Positions 10,519-19,913 of a stretch of DNA of 64,000 nt are shown here, piece after piece (position 1 is the stretch's first letter; each line of letters starts with the position of its first letter). Below the pieces are notes generated by a model. The model made no database searches. It saw only the letters and a program-made list of their open reading frames with translations, and had not been told where the DNA came from. Both the position numbers and the translations under genes were made by a program. Origin of the DNA: Streptomyces sp. S3(2020) (GTDB lineage: Bacteria; Actinomycetota; Actinomycetes; Streptomycetales; Streptomycetaceae); assembly GCF_013044505.1 (NCBI RefSeq), contig NZ_JABERD010000016.1, forward strand, positions 1 through 64,000. The letters are read 5' to 3'.

Positions 10519-13047
10519 CTATTCCGACTTGATGGCCGACAGCATGTTCAGCCGGGACGCGCGCCGGGCCGGCCACAGGGCCGCCAGGACGCCGACCGCC
10601 GCCGCCAGCAGCAGGAACAGGCCCATCCTGGTCCACGGCAGGACCAGTTCGTACGTCGGCATCTTGGTGCCCAGCAGCTCGCCGGCCGCCCAGCCGAAGA
10701 AGACGCCCAGGCCGATCCCGAGCACACCGCCGAACAGGGAGATCACCAGGGACTCCAGGCGGACCATCCGCTTGATGCCCTTGCGGTCCAGGCCGATCGC
10801 GCGGAGCATGCCGATCTCCTGGGAGCGCTCGAAGACCGACATGGCCAGGGTGTTGATGACACCGAGGACCGCGACGATCACCGCCATGGCGAGCAGGCCG
10901 TAGAGCATGTTCAGCATCAGCGTGAACATCTGCGCGATGTCGTCGGACAGGTCCTGCTTGCTCTGGACCTTGATGGCCGGGTTGGTGCCGAGGGCCTTCT
11001 CCAGCCTGTCCTTGGTCGCGCTCGTCGCGCCGTCGGACGTCTTCACCATGACCATCATGTCGGCGGCGTCCGACACATGCGGGGTGAGCGTGGCGTTGTC
11101 GAGGAGGACGCCGCTGAAGAACTCGTTGCCCTCGTAGACCCCGGCGACGGTCAGCTTCTGCTTCTCGCCGTCCTCGTAGGAGACGGTGAAGCTCGAACCG
11201 GCCTTCCAGCCGCGCTGCTCGGCGCGATCGGCGTCGACCACGACCTGTGTGCCGCCCACCTCGAACGAGCCGTCGTCGACCTTGAGGTCGGTGAGCTTGC
11301 CGAACGAGGTTCCGTTGACGCCGGTGAGGTACTCCGTCTCGCCGCCGATGCGGGAGGGGGCGTTGCGCATCGGGCTGATCTCGGTGACGTCGTCGACCCT
11401 TGCCAGCTCCTTCGCGACGTCCGGTGAGAGCTGGTTGCCGTTCGCCATCGACACGACGTAGTCCGCGCGGATCGCCGACGAGGCCATCTTGTCGATCGAC
11501 TTCTGGAGGCTGCCCGCCATCACCGTCATACCGGTGATGAGGGTCAGGCCGATCATCAGCGCCGAGGCGGTGGCGGCCGTACGACGGGGGTTGCGGACCG
11601 AGTTCTGGCGGGCCAGCTTGCCCGCCGTGCCGAAGATCCGCAGCACGGGCGCCGCGGCCGCGATCAGCGGGCGGGACAGCAGCGGGGTCAGGATGAACAC
11701 ACCGATGATCAGCAGGACCGCGCCCAGGCCCATCGGGGCCTGACCGTCCGAGCCCTCCATCGTGGTCGCCGCCAGGACGACCGCGACGCCGGCGCCGCTG
11801 AAGAGGGCGCCCAGGGTGTTGCGCAGCACCAGCGACTTGGTGGTGGCCTGCGCGTGCACGCTGCTCATCGCGGCGACCGGCGGGATCCTGGCTGCCCGAC
11901 GGCCCGGCAGCCATGCCGCCAGCATGGTGATGAGGACGCCGACCGCGAGGGCGGTGGCGACCGTGCCGCCGGAGACGATGAGCGGGCCGTCGGGGACGGT
12001 GGCGCCCAGGGTGCCCATGAGCGAGCGCAGCCCGGCACCGATACCGATGCCCGCGACCAGACCGGTCACCCCGGCGACCGTGCCGACCACGAACGCCTCG
12101 ATGAGCACCGACCGCGTGACCTGCCGACGCGAGGCGCCGACGGCCCGCAGCAGCGCGAGCTCCTTGGTGCGCTGGGCGACCAGCATGGTGAAGGTGTTGG
12201 CGATGATGAAGGTGCCGACGAAGAGCGCGATGCCCGCGAAGACCAGCAGACCCTGCTTCAGCCCGGCCATCGACGCGGAGATCATCTCGGCCTGGTCGTC
12301 GGCGAGTTGACGCCCCGTGGTGGTCTCCACGAGGTCCGCCGGCAGCGCCTTGTCGAGGGCGGCCTTCAGCGCGGTCTGGGAGGTGCCGGAGGCCGCCTTC
12401 ACATCGATCTGGTCGTACGTGCCCGTCTTGCCGAACAGCGTCTGCGCGGTCGCCGTGTCGAACAGGGCGAGGCTGCCGCCGGCCGCGACATTGCCGTCGT
12501 CGGTGGTGAAGATGCCGGTGATCTCCGGGCTCAGGACCGGCCCGTCGACGGAGATCCGGACCGTGTCGCCGACCTCGTACCCGGCGCGCTCGGCGGTCGC
12601 GGAGTCGATGGCGACCTGGTTCGCGCCGTGCGGTGCCGTGCCTTCCTTCAGCGGGTACCGCGGGTCCTTGTCCCCCCAGTAGTTCCCGCCCTGCGACTGG
12701 AAGCCGCCGCCGATGAGCTTGCCGTCCTTGTCGGCGATGGCGGTGAAGCCGTTGACGACCCCGATCGCCGAGGCGGCCCCGTCGGCCTTCGCGCTCTTGT
12801 CGACCAGTTCCTGGGTGAGTTCGGTGGGCTTGCCGACCTGGTCGCCCTTGCTCTCCTGGTAGTCGGGCTCCACGGCCACGTCGACCTGGTCGAAGCCCTT
12901 GGCCGAACTGTTCTGGTAGGCGTTCGAGATGGTGTTGGTGAAGACCAGCGTCCCGGACACGAAGGCCACGCCGAGCATCACGGCGAGCACGGTCATGAGC
13001 AGCCGGGCCTTGTGCGCGAGGACGTTGCGCAGGGCGGTGCGGAACAT
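10519..13047 (-). CDS. FtsX-like ABC transporter permease (MacB/LolC type)
   Basis: This 842-residue integral membrane permease has two FtsX-type halves. An N-terminal helix (about 17-38) is followed by a large extracellular domain (about 45-255), then three helices around 265-390. The second half repeats the pattern: helices at about 420-500, an extracellular domain at about 510-715, and three C-terminal helices at about 720-835. The motif QRTKELALLRAVGASRRQV and its second copy ERSQEIGMLRAIGLDRKGIKR are the cytoplasmic coupling segments. Its start overlaps the stop of the ATPase gene by one base (TGATG), so the pair forms one transporter. Such systems export peptides, lipids or antibiotics. 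No substrate clue is present. Confidence 0.92.
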   Translation of the reverse strand: MFRTALRNVLAHKARLLMTVLAVMLGVAFVSGTLVFTNTISNAYQNSSAKGFDQVDVAVEPDYQESKGDQVGKPTELTQELVDKSAKADGAASAIGVVNGFTAIADKDGKLIGGGFQSQGGNYWGDKDPRYPLKEGTAPHGANQVAIDSATAERAGYEVGDTVRISVDGPVLSPEITGIFTTDDGNVAAGGSLALFDTATAQTLFGKTGTYDQIDVKAASGTSQTALKAALDKALPADLVETTTGRQLADDQAEMISASMAGLKQGLLVFAGIALFVGTFIIANTFTMLVAQRTKELALLRAVGASRRQVTRSVLIEAFVVGTVAGVTGLVAGIGIGAGLRSLMGTLGATVPDGPLIVSGGTVATALAVGVLITMLAAWLPGRRAARIPPVAAMSSVHAQATTKSLVLRNTLGALFSGAGVAVVLAATTMEGSDGQAPMGLGAVLLIIGVFILTPLLSRPLIAAAAPVLRIFGTAGKLARQNSVRNPRRTAATASALMIGLTLITGMTVMAGSLQKSIDKMASSAIRADYVVSMANGNQLSPDVAKELARVDDVTEISPMRNAPSRIGGETEYLTGVNGTSFGKLTDLKVDDGSFEVGGTQVVVDADRAEQRGWKAGSSFTVSYEDGEKQKLTVAGVYEGNEFFSGVLLDNATLTPHVSDAADMMVMVKTSDGATSATKDRLEKALGTNPAIKVQSKQDLSDDIAQMFTLMLNMLYGLLAMAVIVAVLGVINTLAMSVFERSQEIGMLRAIGLDRKGIKRMVRLESLVISLFGGVLGIGLGVFFGWAAGELLGTKMPTYELVLPWTRMGLFLLLAAAVGVLAALWPARRASRLNMLSAIKSE

Positions 13048-13817
13048 CAGGAGGTACGGCCCTTCGCGTCGAACTGCTTCATGAAATCAAGCACGGTCTC
13101 GGCGGTGGGCCGGTGCATCTCGTCGACGATCCGCCCGTCGGCGAGGAAGACCACCCGGTCCGCGTAGGAGGCGGCCACCGGGTCGTGGGTCACCATCACC
13201 ACGGTCTGCCCCAACTCCCTTACGGAGTTGCGGAGAAAGCCCAGTACCTCGGCGCCGGAGCGCGAGTCGAGGTTTCCGGTGGGCTCGTCGCCGAAGATGA
13301 TGTCGGGCCGGGAGGCGAGCGCCCTGGCGACGGCGACGCGCTGCTGCTGGCCGCCGGAGAGCTGGGAGGGCCGGTGGGAGAGCCGGTCCCTGAGCCCCAC
13401 CATCTGGATCACCGAGTCCAGCCACTGCTTGTCCGGCTTACGGCCCGCGATGTCCATGGGCAGCGTGATGTTCTCCAGCGCGGTCAGCGTCGGCAGCAGG
13501 TTGAACGCCTGGAAGATGAAGCCGATCTTGTCCCGGCGGAGCTTGGTGAGCTGCTTGTCCTTGAGGGTGCCCAGCTCGGTGTCGCCGATGCGCACGGACC
13601 CGGAGGAGAAGGTGTCCAGCCCGGCCACACAGTGCATCAGCGTGGACTTGCCGGACCCCGACGGGCCCATGATCGCGGTGAACTCGGCCTGCCGGAAGTC
13701 GACGGAGACCCGGTCGAGGGCGACCACCTGGGTCTCGCCCTGTCCGTAGATCTTCGACAGATCCGTGGCGCGAGCGGCCACGGTGGTGGCTCGGCCGGCG
13801 ATGGGAGTGGTGGTCAC
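13047..13817 (-). CDS. ABC transporter ATP-binding protein (MacB/LolD type)
   Basis: This 256-residue ATPase powers the FtsX-like permease encoded next to it. The GTG start (first base 13817) follows CAGGAG; longer upstream in-frame sequence is repetitive and lacks a ribosome site. Walker A is GPSGSGKST (residues 51-59), the Q-loop is GFIFQAFNLLPTLTALEN, the signature is LSGGQQQR, Walker B is IIFGDEPTG, and the switch histidine lies in VVMVTHDP. The family-typical N-terminal DLSKIYGQGETQVVALD matches LolD/MacB ATPases. The upstream 391 bases (13818-14208) contain no convincing gene. They hold the promoter of this operon and of bldA, plus an AT-rich stretch near 14117-14137. Confidence 0.94.
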   Translation of the reverse strand: MTTTPIAGRATTVAARATDLSKIYGQGETQVVALDRVSVDFRQAEFTAIMGPSGSGKSTLMHCVAGLDTFSSGSVRIGDTELGTLKDKQLTKLRRDKIGFIFQAFNLLPTLTALENITLPMDIAGRKPDKQWLDSVIQMVGLRDRLSHRPSQLSGGQQQRVAVARALASRPDIIFGDEPTGNLDSRSGAEVLGFLRNSVRELGQTVVMVTHDPVAASYADRVVFLADGRIVDEMHRPTAETVLDFMKQFDAKGRTS

Positions 13818-14208
13818 GGGTGGGCGCTCCTGACGGGACGACGATGTGTTCGGGGGACGTGAACCATCGTCGCGGTGCCCCGCCGCCGTGTAGTCAGCCG
13901 CTGTTCCGGTTCCGGGGGGCGACTTGCGACTGACCGCGCCCGGCCGTGTCATACCTGGGGATGACGGGACCCCTGAGCGGAGGCCGCGTCGAGAACAGGT
14001 GGAGCCCCCTCGTTCGGGCGGTGAAATTCCGTCATTCCGCATGCGCGGCCGACCGTCGCGCGTAAGGCTATTGGCAAGTGCGGATGGCTCGTTCCAGGGG
14101 CTGATGCACCCTCAGACGTCAATAAAATAAGACAACATCGGTCCGCCCGTCCGCTGTTCGGGGGATGTATCCCGATAGGCTCGAACCTCGACGCGGAGCC
14201 CATGGCCT

Positions 14209-14291
14209 GCCCGGATGGTGGAATGCAGACACGGCGAGCTTAAACCTCGCTGCCCCTCGCGGGCGTACCGGTTCAAGTCCGGTTCCGGGCA
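14209..14291 (+). tRNA. bldA: tRNA-Leu, anticodon UAA (bldA)
   Basis: A complete class II leucine tRNA folds here. The acceptor GCCCGGA pairs with TCCGGGC and the discriminator is A at 14291. The anticodon stem GCGAG/CTCGC (14234-14238 with 14246-14250) holds the loop CTTAAAC, with anticodon TAA at 14241-14243. It has a long variable arm and a T-loop GGTTCAAGTCC. The 3' CCA is not encoded. A UAA anticodon reads TTA codons, which are very rare in Streptomyces. This is therefore bldA, the developmental and antibiotic-control tRNA, and its place near pobA agrees with S. coelicolor as I recall it. A short CACCGC/GCGGTG hairpin and TTTT (14301-14304) follow. Confidence 0.96.
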
Positions 14292-14507
14292 CCTCCGACC
14301 TTTTCAGAACCCGTAGGCAGACACCGCTTGCGGTGGGGCCCTTCCTTCAGCACATCGCGGCAGCGCGTGGCGTCCTGCCCCGCACCGACCGTTGACACGG
14401 GCCGTCGCCCGTCGCAGACTCACGGGGCGGAATGGATGAACTAAATTTCACCATGCGAACGAGCGCCATGACGTCACGGCATTGAAGCCCACCGAAGGGA
14501 ACGACCG

Positions 14508-15683
14508 ATGCGCACCACCGTCGGCATCATCGGAGCCGGCCCCGCCGGGCTCCTCCTCGCCCGGCTGCTCCACAACGCCGGGATCGACTCGGTCGTCCTG
14601 GAAAGCCGCGACCGTGCCTACGTCGAGCAGCGGCAGCGGGCCGGAATCCTGGAGCAGGGGACCGTGGACGTGCTGCGGGCGGCCGGGGCCGGGGAGCGGA
14701 TGGAGCGGGAGGGGCTGCGGCACGACGGGATCGAGCTGCGGTACGAACGCAAGCGGCACCGCGTCGACTTCCCGGCCCTCACCGGCGGGCGGTCCGTGAT
14801 GGTCTACGCGCAGACCGAGGTGTGCAAGGACCTCATCGCCCTCCAGATCGAGGAGGGCGGACCGCTGCTGTTCGAGGCGGAGGCGCTGGCCGTGGAGGGG
14901 GCGGACAGCGCGGGGCCCCGTGTCCGGTTCCGGCACGGAGGGCGTGAGGACGTCCTCGAGTGCGAGTACGTCGTCGGCTGCGACGGGTTCTGGGGCGTCG
15001 CGCGCCAGGCGATCCCCGAGGAGCTGACCCGGGTCTTCGAGCGGACGTACCCCTTCGGCTGGCTCGGCATCCTCGCCGACGTCCCGCCCTCCCACGACGA
15101 ACTGGTGTACGCCCGCCACGACCGCGGCTTCGCCCTGCTGTCCATGCGGTCGCCGTCCGTCTCCCGGCTCTACCTCCAGGTGCCCGAGGGCACCGACGCG
15201 GAGAGCTGGGGCGACGAGGAGATCTGGGCCGAGCTGGAGCGGCGCTTCGAGACCGACGACGACTGGCGGCTGCGCAGGGGGCCCATCACCCAGAAGTCCG
15301 TCACCCCCATGCGGTCCTACGTCCATGAGCCCATGCGGTACGGCCGGCTCTTCCTCGCCGGGGACGCCGCCCACATCGTGCCGCCGACCGGGGCGAAGGG
15401 GCTGAACCTCGCCGTGGGGGACGTCGTCACCTTCGCGCGGGCGCTGACGTACGAGAAGGAGACGGGGTCCACCGAACTCCTCGACACCTACTCCGAGACC
15501 TGTCTGAGCCGCGTCTGGCAGGCCGAGCGGTTCTCGTACGACATGACCACGCTGCTGCACCGGACCCCCGACGCCACCCCCTTCGAGGACCGGCTCCAGG
15601 TGGCGCGGCTGGACCGGATCGCGGGGTCGAGGGCCGCCGAGACCGACCTCGCCGAGGGATACACCGGGTTCGCGTTCGAATGA
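14508..15683 (+). CDS. pobA: 4-Hydroxybenzoate 3-monooxygenase
   Basis: This 391-residue flavoprotein hydroxylases 4-hydroxybenzoate to protocatechuate using NAD(P)H and O2, feeding the beta-ketoadipate pathway. The ATG at 14508 gives the FAD-binding GxGxxG fold VGIIGAGPAGLLLARLL (about residues 5-21). The pyridine-nucleotide DG motif is CEYVVGCDGFWG, and the second FAD motif is LFLAGDAAHIVPPTGAKGLN. The active-site region GILEQGTVD is also present, and the length equals that of Pseudomonas PobA. No regulator or protocatechuate genes are adjacent. The 216-base upstream gap (14292-14507) carries an AT-rich patch, ACTAAATTTCACC (14440), that may hold an operator. Confidence 0.94.
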   Translation: MRTTVGIIGAGPAGLLLARLLHNAGIDSVVLESRDRAYVEQRQRAGILEQGTVDVLRAAGAGERMEREGLRHDGIELRYERKRHRVDFPALTGGRSVMVYAQTEVCKDLIALQIEEGGPLLFEAEALAVEGADSAGPRVRFRHGGREDVLECEYVVGCDGFWGVARQAIPEELTRVFERTYPFGWLGILADVPPSHDELVYARHDRGFALLSMRSPSVSRLYLQVPEGTDAESWGDEEIWAELERRFETDDDWRLRRGPITQKSVTPMRSYVHEPMRYGRLFLAGDAAHIVPPTGAKGLNLAVGDVVTFARALTYEKETGSTELLDTYSETCLSRVWQAERFSYDMTTLLHRTPDATPFEDRLQVARLDRIAGSRAAETDLAEGYTGFAFE

Positions 15684-15853
15684 TGTACCAGGTTGGTCAT
15701 GATTCCGGCCCTCCGTGGCCGGGAATCGGCGGGCCGCGTAGCGTGTTGGCGAACATGACAAGGGAAAGATCCTCCCCAAGCACTAGGGTCAATCCTTTGC
15801 CTACCTATTACTCTTGAGCCAAGGCCCGCACGAAGTGGCCATGGAGGAGTGAA

Positions 15854-16741
15854 ATGAGGAGCAGCAACCCGGTCTTCTCGCGACGGGGGTTCAGCCGCGA
15901 CAACGGCTACGCGGGCTTCAACGCCCAGCCGCAGGCCGGGGGCGCAGCCGTGGGCACGCAGGGCAACCCGTATGCCCAGCCGCAGGGCAACCCGTACGCG
16001 CAGAACCCCTACGCGCAGCAGGACCTGCACGGCGCGCCGCCGCAGGCCCCGGCCGGCACCGGCCGGATGACGATCGACGACGTCGTCCTGCGCACCGGCA
16101 CCACCCTCGGCATCCTGGTCGTCACGGCCGCGGTCGCCTGGGCGGCCCTGCCGGTCGACGACGCCAACATCGGCCGGTCGTACGGCATCGCCATCGGTGC
16201 CGCCCTGATCGGTATGGTCCTGGCGCTCATCCAGTCGTTCAAGCGCAAGGCCTCGCCCGCGCTGATCGTCTCGTACGCGGCGTTCGAGGGTGTCTTCCTC
16301 GGCGTCGTCTCCAGCGTCGTGGACAACCGCATCGCCAGCGGCGCGGCCATGCAGGCCGTGATCGGAACCCTGGCGGTGTTCGCCGCGGTGCTCGTGGCGT
16401 ACAAGGCGGGCTGGATCCGCGTCAACCGCCGGTTCTACGGCTTCGTGATGGCGGCCACGCTCGGCTTCGTCCTGCTGATGATGGTGAACCTGCTGTTCGC
16501 CGTCTTCGGCGGCGGTGACGGCCTCGGCTTCCGCAGCGGCGGCCTCGGCATCGTCTTCGGCATCGTCGGCGTCCTGCTCGGCGCGTGCTTCCTGGCCCTC
16601 GACTTCAAGCAGGTCGAGGACGGCATCGCCTACGGCGCGCCGAAGGAAGAGGCCTGGCTGGCGGCGTTCGGTCTGACGATGACGCTGGTCTGGATCTACC
16701 TCGAGTTCCTGAGGCTGATCTCGATCCTCAACAGCGACTGA
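15854..16741 (+). CDS. BAX inhibitor-1/YccA-family membrane protein
   Basis: This 295-residue integral membrane protein belongs to the Bax-inhibitor-1-like family (YccA/YetJ group), which includes pH-sensitive calcium leak channels in bacteria. Residues 1-70 form a low-complexity Gln/Asn/Tyr-rich tail with repeated GNPYAQ units. About seven transmembrane helices follow between residues 85 and 292, ending in the family's Asp-containing last helix (WIYLEFLRLISILNSD). The ATG at 15854 follows GGAGTG. It is flanked by its own upstream region and by a strong hairpin, so it is probably a single-gene unit. The cellular role in Streptomyces is not known. Confidence 0.9.
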   Translation: MRSSNPVFSRRGFSRDNGYAGFNAQPQAGGAAVGTQGNPYAQPQGNPYAQNPYAQQDLHGAPPQAPAGTGRMTIDDVVLRTGTTLGILVVTAAVAWAALPVDDANIGRSYGIAIGAALIGMVLALIQSFKRKASPALIVSYAAFEGVFLGVVSSVVDNRIASGAAMQAVIGTLAVFAAVLVAYKAGWIRVNRRFYGFVMAATLGFVLLMMVNLLFAVFGGGDGLGFRSGGLGIVFGIVGVLLGACFLALDFKQVEDGIAYGAPKEEAWLAAFGLTMTLVWIYLEFLRLISILNSD

Positions 16742-16759
16742 CGCACCTCGCGTGCGTGA

Positions 16760-16789
16760 AAGGGCCCCGGGTTCGTTCCCGGGGCCCTT
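16760..16789 (+). terminator. Hairpin terminator
   Basis: AAGGGCCCCGGG and CCCGGGGCCCTT form a perfect 12-bp stem with a 6-base loop, 18 bases after the membrane-protein stop. It also faces the end of the convergent small gene. Confidence 0.85.
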
Positions 16790-16822
16790 CGTCGTCGTGG
16801 CGTCTGGGGTTGTTGTGCGCGC

Positions 16823-17053
16823 CTAGAGCAATTTGCGCGCGGCCCTCCTCAGGTCGTACTCGTGGATGAGAGCTTTGGCGTGGCCGTAGGCGAGGTTGTG
16901 TTCGTGGCGGAGCCAGCTGACCTTTTCCTCGAAGCGGAAGAGCGCCGGGCCTTCGTCGACGGTGCGCAGCCAGTCGGACACTTCACGACCGGTGCAATGG
17001 GGGATGCGGGCGAGCAGATTGCGGTGGGTCTCCTCGGAGAAGACTTGGGACAT
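16823..17053 (-). CDS. DUF4287-like small protein
   Basis: This 76-residue cytoplasmic protein has the features of DUF4287 (about 70 residues, acidic-basic helical). The segment HRNLLARIPHCTGREVSDWL is followed by FRFEEKVSWLRHEHNLAYGH and AKALIHEYDLRRAARKLL, which is the family's GH-A-x-ALIHE helix. The start at 17053 has GGAGG six bases upstream. Function is unknown. It is divergent from the next small gene across about 100 bases. Confidence 0.8.
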   Translation of the reverse strand: MSQVFSEETHRNLLARIPHCTGREVSDWLRTVDEGPALFRFEEKVSWLRHEHNLAYGHAKALIHEYDLRRAARKLL

Positions 17054-17155
17054 CGGCGCCTCCGGACGCATGGGATGTAAGCCGGTCCTTCAGGTCACCG
17101 TGCCTGAGGGTTCGCCCGTTGGCAACAGTCCCGGTGCGGCGCGTACGGTGTCGCC

Positions 17156-17467
17156 GTGGCCGATACAGCGCGTTTGACCCAAGCCGTGGATCACTTTGCC
17201 GACCGGTTGAGAGCGGCCCCTCAGAGCCGGCTGCAGCGGGGGGCGGCCACCGAGGCGCTGGGGCTGGCCAGGGAGTTGGTCCGCCGGGCGCAGCTCCTGG
17301 AAGATCCCTCGAAGGAGCCTCGGGAGATGCCGGACGCCGGGATGTTCGCGGCCGCGGACCAGATCACCGTGGCCGTGCACGACTTGGCCCTCGTCCTGAC
17401 GGACGAGGGCCAAGTCGACGAAGCCGTGCGATGGGTCGAGGAAGCGCAGAAGCGCGCCGGGGTCTGA
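17156..17467 (+). CDS. Small helical protein of unknown function
   Basis: This 103-residue protein starts at a GTG and is predicted to be almost wholly helical, with no signal peptide or membrane segment. Recognisable stretches are RLTQAVDHFADRLRAAP, EALGLARELVRRAQLLE and AADQITVAVHDLALVLTDEG. I do not recognise a family, though the coding frame shows strong third-position GC bias, which supports a real gene. Its stop lies one base from the stop of the convergent gene. Confidence 0.7.
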   Translation: MADTARLTQAVDHFADRLRAAPQSRLQRGAATEALGLARELVRRAQLLEDPSKEPREMPDAGMFAAADQITVAVHDLALVLTDEGQVDEAVRWVEEAQKRAGV

Positions 17468-17468
17468 G

Positions 17469-18260
17469 CTACAGGCTCGCTATGACCCGGTCCGCCAGGA
17501 TGTAGACGTTCTCCTCGCCGCACGCGAAGGTCAGGGTGTACGCGCCCGACACTCCCGAACCGCCCAGCAGTATCGGGGTCTCGCCCGCCGTCAGGGCCGC
17601 CGAGAGGCGCTCCGCCGTCTCCCGGTGCCCCGGGGTCATGCAGAGCGTGGTGCCGTCGGCGAAGACATAGACGTCGAGGGTGCCCAGCGGGCCCGGGCGG
17701 ACGTCGGCCAGCTCCACCCGGCCGGCGGCCAGTTCCTCAAGGGTGGCCACCGTGCGCTCATGGTCGTTCACCACCGGCGACTGCACCGGGACGAAGTCCG
17801 GGTGGGAGGGGTGGCGGCGGCGGGCCGCGGCCAGCTCCGCGGAGTCCCCGGCGAACTCGTCGAAGTCGGCACTCGGCTCGGTGACCGGCTCCAGCGGCTC
17901 CAGGCCCACGAAATCGGCCTGCCGGGGCAGGAACAGCTCGCTGTCGGGCAGGCCGAGCAGGGTCGGCGCGTCGGAGGCGTCACGGGCCTCCTGGGCAGCC
18001 CAGAACGCCCGCGCCTCGGCGAGCTCCCGCTCCCGTTCCTCGGCGAGGGCCTCGGCCACGGCGGCCCGTATCTCAGCGGCGTCGGCGGAGTGGCGGGCGG
18101 CCGGTACGAGACCGTGCGCGGTGGCCGCGTTCGTCTTCGCAAGCTCGGTGTGCAGGGCCGCGACCTGGCGGCGCAGCTGCAAGAGGGTGCGCAGGACGGC
18201 GACGGCCACGGCGCCCGTGGCGGCCGTGGTGACCAGCAAGGCGATCGGCATGGCGCTCAC
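17469..18260 (-). CDS. Membrane-anchored protein of unknown function
   Basis: This 263-residue protein has one N-terminal transmembrane helix (about 4-26, PIALLVTTAATGAVAVAVLRTL) followed by a coiled coil (about 27-100, LRRQVAALHTELAKTN and an Ala/Glu-rich helix). A low-complexity acidic linker leads to a folded C-terminal domain (about 165-263) containing LGTLDVYVFADGTTLCMTPGHRETA and GAYTLTFACGEENVYILADRVIASL. I do not recognise the family. The protein probably sits at the inner face of the membrane. The promoter should lie in the 274-base gap 18261-18534, which has no gene but contains CCCTTCGCGAAGGG (18408-18421) and the thiolase terminator. Confidence 0.75.
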   Translation of the reverse strand: MSAMPIALLVTTAATGAVAVAVLRTLLQLRRQVAALHTELAKTNAATAHGLVPAARHSADAAEIRAAVAEALAEERERELAEARAFWAAQEARDASDAPTLLGLPDSELFLPRQADFVGLEPLEPVTEPSADFDEFAGDSAELAAARRRHPSHPDFVPVQSPVVNDHERTVATLEELAAGRVELADVRPGPLGTLDVYVFADGTTLCMTPGHRETAERLSAALTAGETPILLGGSGVSGAYTLTFACGEENVYILADRVIASL

Positions 18261-18458
18261 TGACGTACTCCCGGTTCAAAGTCGACCCCCGACTTCCTAC
18301 ATCAGCTTGAAGGGCGGACTATCCCGCTGTCAGTGCGTAACGTCACGAAACGGGCAGGACTTTGGGCCCGGGGTTTAGTGTGAGAACGGTTCTGACCTGC
18401 GTAAATCCCTTCGCGAAGGGAGATAGGTCACATCCTGGGGGAGATTGGATCACAAAAC

Positions 18459-18493
18459 GGCCCAGAACCCTTGTGGTTCAAGGGTTCTGGGCC
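18459..18493 (-). terminator. Hairpin terminator of the thiolase gene
   Basis: GGCCCAGAACCCTTG and CAAGGGTTCTGGGCC form a perfect 15-bp stem with a 5-base loop. On the minus strand it is followed by GTTTTG, so it acts as the terminator 42 bases after the thiolase stop. Confidence 0.88.
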
Positions 18494-18534
18494 CGAGCCT
18501 CACATGGAGTGCCCGTGCGAACACGGGCAGTTGG

Positions 18535-19755
18535 TCAGCTGAGGCGCTCGATGACCATCGCCATGCCCTGGCCGCCGCCGACGCACATCGTCTCCAGACC
18601 GAACTGCTTGTCGTGGAACTGGAGGGAGTTGATGAGCGTGCCGGTGATGCGGGCGCCGGTCATGCCGAAGGGGTGGCCGACGGCGATGGCGCCGCCGTTG
18701 ACGTTCAGCTTGTCCAGGTCGATGCCGAGGTCGCGGTAGGAGGGGATTACCTGGGCGGCGAACGCCTCGTTGATCTCGACCAGGTCGATGTCGTCGATGG
18801 TGAGGCCGGCGCGGCGCAGCGCCTGGTTGCTCGCCTCGACCGGGCCGAGACCCATGATCTCGGGGGACAGGCCCGAGACGCCGGTCGACACGATGCGGGC
18901 GAGCGGGGTGAGGCCGAGCTCGCGGGCCTTGGTGTCGGACATGATGACGACCGCGGCGGCGCCGTCGTTGAGCGGGCAGCAGTTGCCGGCGGTGACGAGT
19001 CCGTCGGGGCGGAAGACCGGCTTCAGGCCGCCGACGGCCTCCAGGGTGACGCCGGCGCGCGGGCCGTCGTCCTTGCTGACCACCGTGCCGTCGGGCAGCG
19101 TGACCGGGGTGATCTCGCGCTCCCAGAAGCCGTTCTTGATGGCCTCTTCGGCGAGGTTCTGCGAGCGGACGCCGAACTCGTCCATGTCCTGGCGGGTGAC
19201 GCCCTTGATGCGGGCGAGGTTCTCCGCGGTCTGGCCCATGCCGATGTAGGCGTCCGGGACGAGGCCGTCCTCGCGCGGGTCGTGCCAGGTCGTGCCCTCC
19301 TGGGCGGCGACTTCGAGGGTGCGGGCCTCGGCGTCGGCGAACAGCGGGTTGTGCGTGTCCGGGAGGCTGTCGGAGTTGCCCTTGGTGAAGCGGGAGACCA
19401 TCTCGACACCGGCCGAGATGAAGACGTCGCCCTCACCGGCCTTGATGGCGTGCAGGGCCATGCGGGAGGTCTGGAGCGAGGAGGAGCAGTAGCGGGTGAC
19501 CGTACAGCCGGGGAGGTGGTCCATCCCCATCTGCACGGCGACGATCCGGCCCAGGTTGTTCCCCTGCTCGCCACCCGGCAGACCGCACCCGAGGTGCAGG
19601 TCGTCGATGTCCCTCGGGTCCAGCTCCGGAACCTTGGCCAGGGCCGCCTGGATGATCGTGGCGGTGAGGTCGTCCGGGCGGAGGTCCTTCAGTGAGCCCT
19701 TGAAGGCGCGGCCGATGGGGGAGCGGGCGGTCGAGACGATCACTGCTTCGGGCAT
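18535..19755 (-). CDS. Acetyl-CoA acetyltransferase (thiolase)
   Basis: This 406-residue thiolase cleaves or condenses acyl-CoA thioesters in fatty-acid degradation or acetoacetyl-CoA metabolism. The nucleophilic cysteine lies in [11 protein letters not shown] (about residue 90). The C-terminal catalytic pair is the histidine of [17 protein letters not shown] and the cysteine of [21 protein letters not shown] is also conserved. The protein starts at ATG 19755. A TetR-like palindrome lies about 160 bases upstream, which fits control by an acyl-CoA-responsive repressor. Chain-length specificity cannot be read from the sequence. Confidence 0.94.
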   Translation of the reverse strand: MPEAVIVSTARSPIGRAFKGSLKDLRPDDLTATIIQAALAKVPELDPRDIDDLHLGCGLPGGEQGNNLGRIVAVQMGMDHLPGCTVTRYCSSSLQTSRMALHAIKAGEGDVFISAGVEMVSRFTKGNSDSLPDTHNPLFADAEARTLEVAAQEGTTWHDPREDGLVPDAYIGMGQTAENLARIKGVTRQDMDEFGVRSQNLAEEAIKNGFWEREITPVTLPDGTVVSKDDGPRAGVTLEAVGGLKPVFRPDGLVTAGNCCPLNDGAAAVVIMSDTKARELGLTPLARIVSTGVSGLSPEIMGLGPVEASNQALRRAGLTIDDIDLVEINEAFAAQVIPSYRDLGIDLDKLNVNGGAIAVGHPFGMTGARITGTLINSLQFHDKQFGLETMCVGGGQGMAMVIERLS

Positions 19756-19913
19756 GACGGCTCCAGAAAGGGGGCGGCGCGTAGCGCCTCGTTGAGGGGC
19801 GGTGGTCGGGCGACGGGTGGGAGTGCGGGTTCTTCCGGGCAGGGCTGGTTGGGAAGTTACCCGTACGTATGGGCGAGGTCACGGGTATGGGGGTGTGACC
19901 CTGACCGCAATTG

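Noticed and set aside
8930..11914. A very long open frame on the minus strand covering ndh, cfa and the permease gene
   Set aside because: It has no recognisable domain, runs across three real genes on both strands, and is the usual artefact of very high third-position GC.
13924..14203. Small open frames on either strand between the ABC exporter and bldA
   Set aside because: No ribosome site, no recognisable sequence, and weak codon bias. The stretch is better read as a promoter region.
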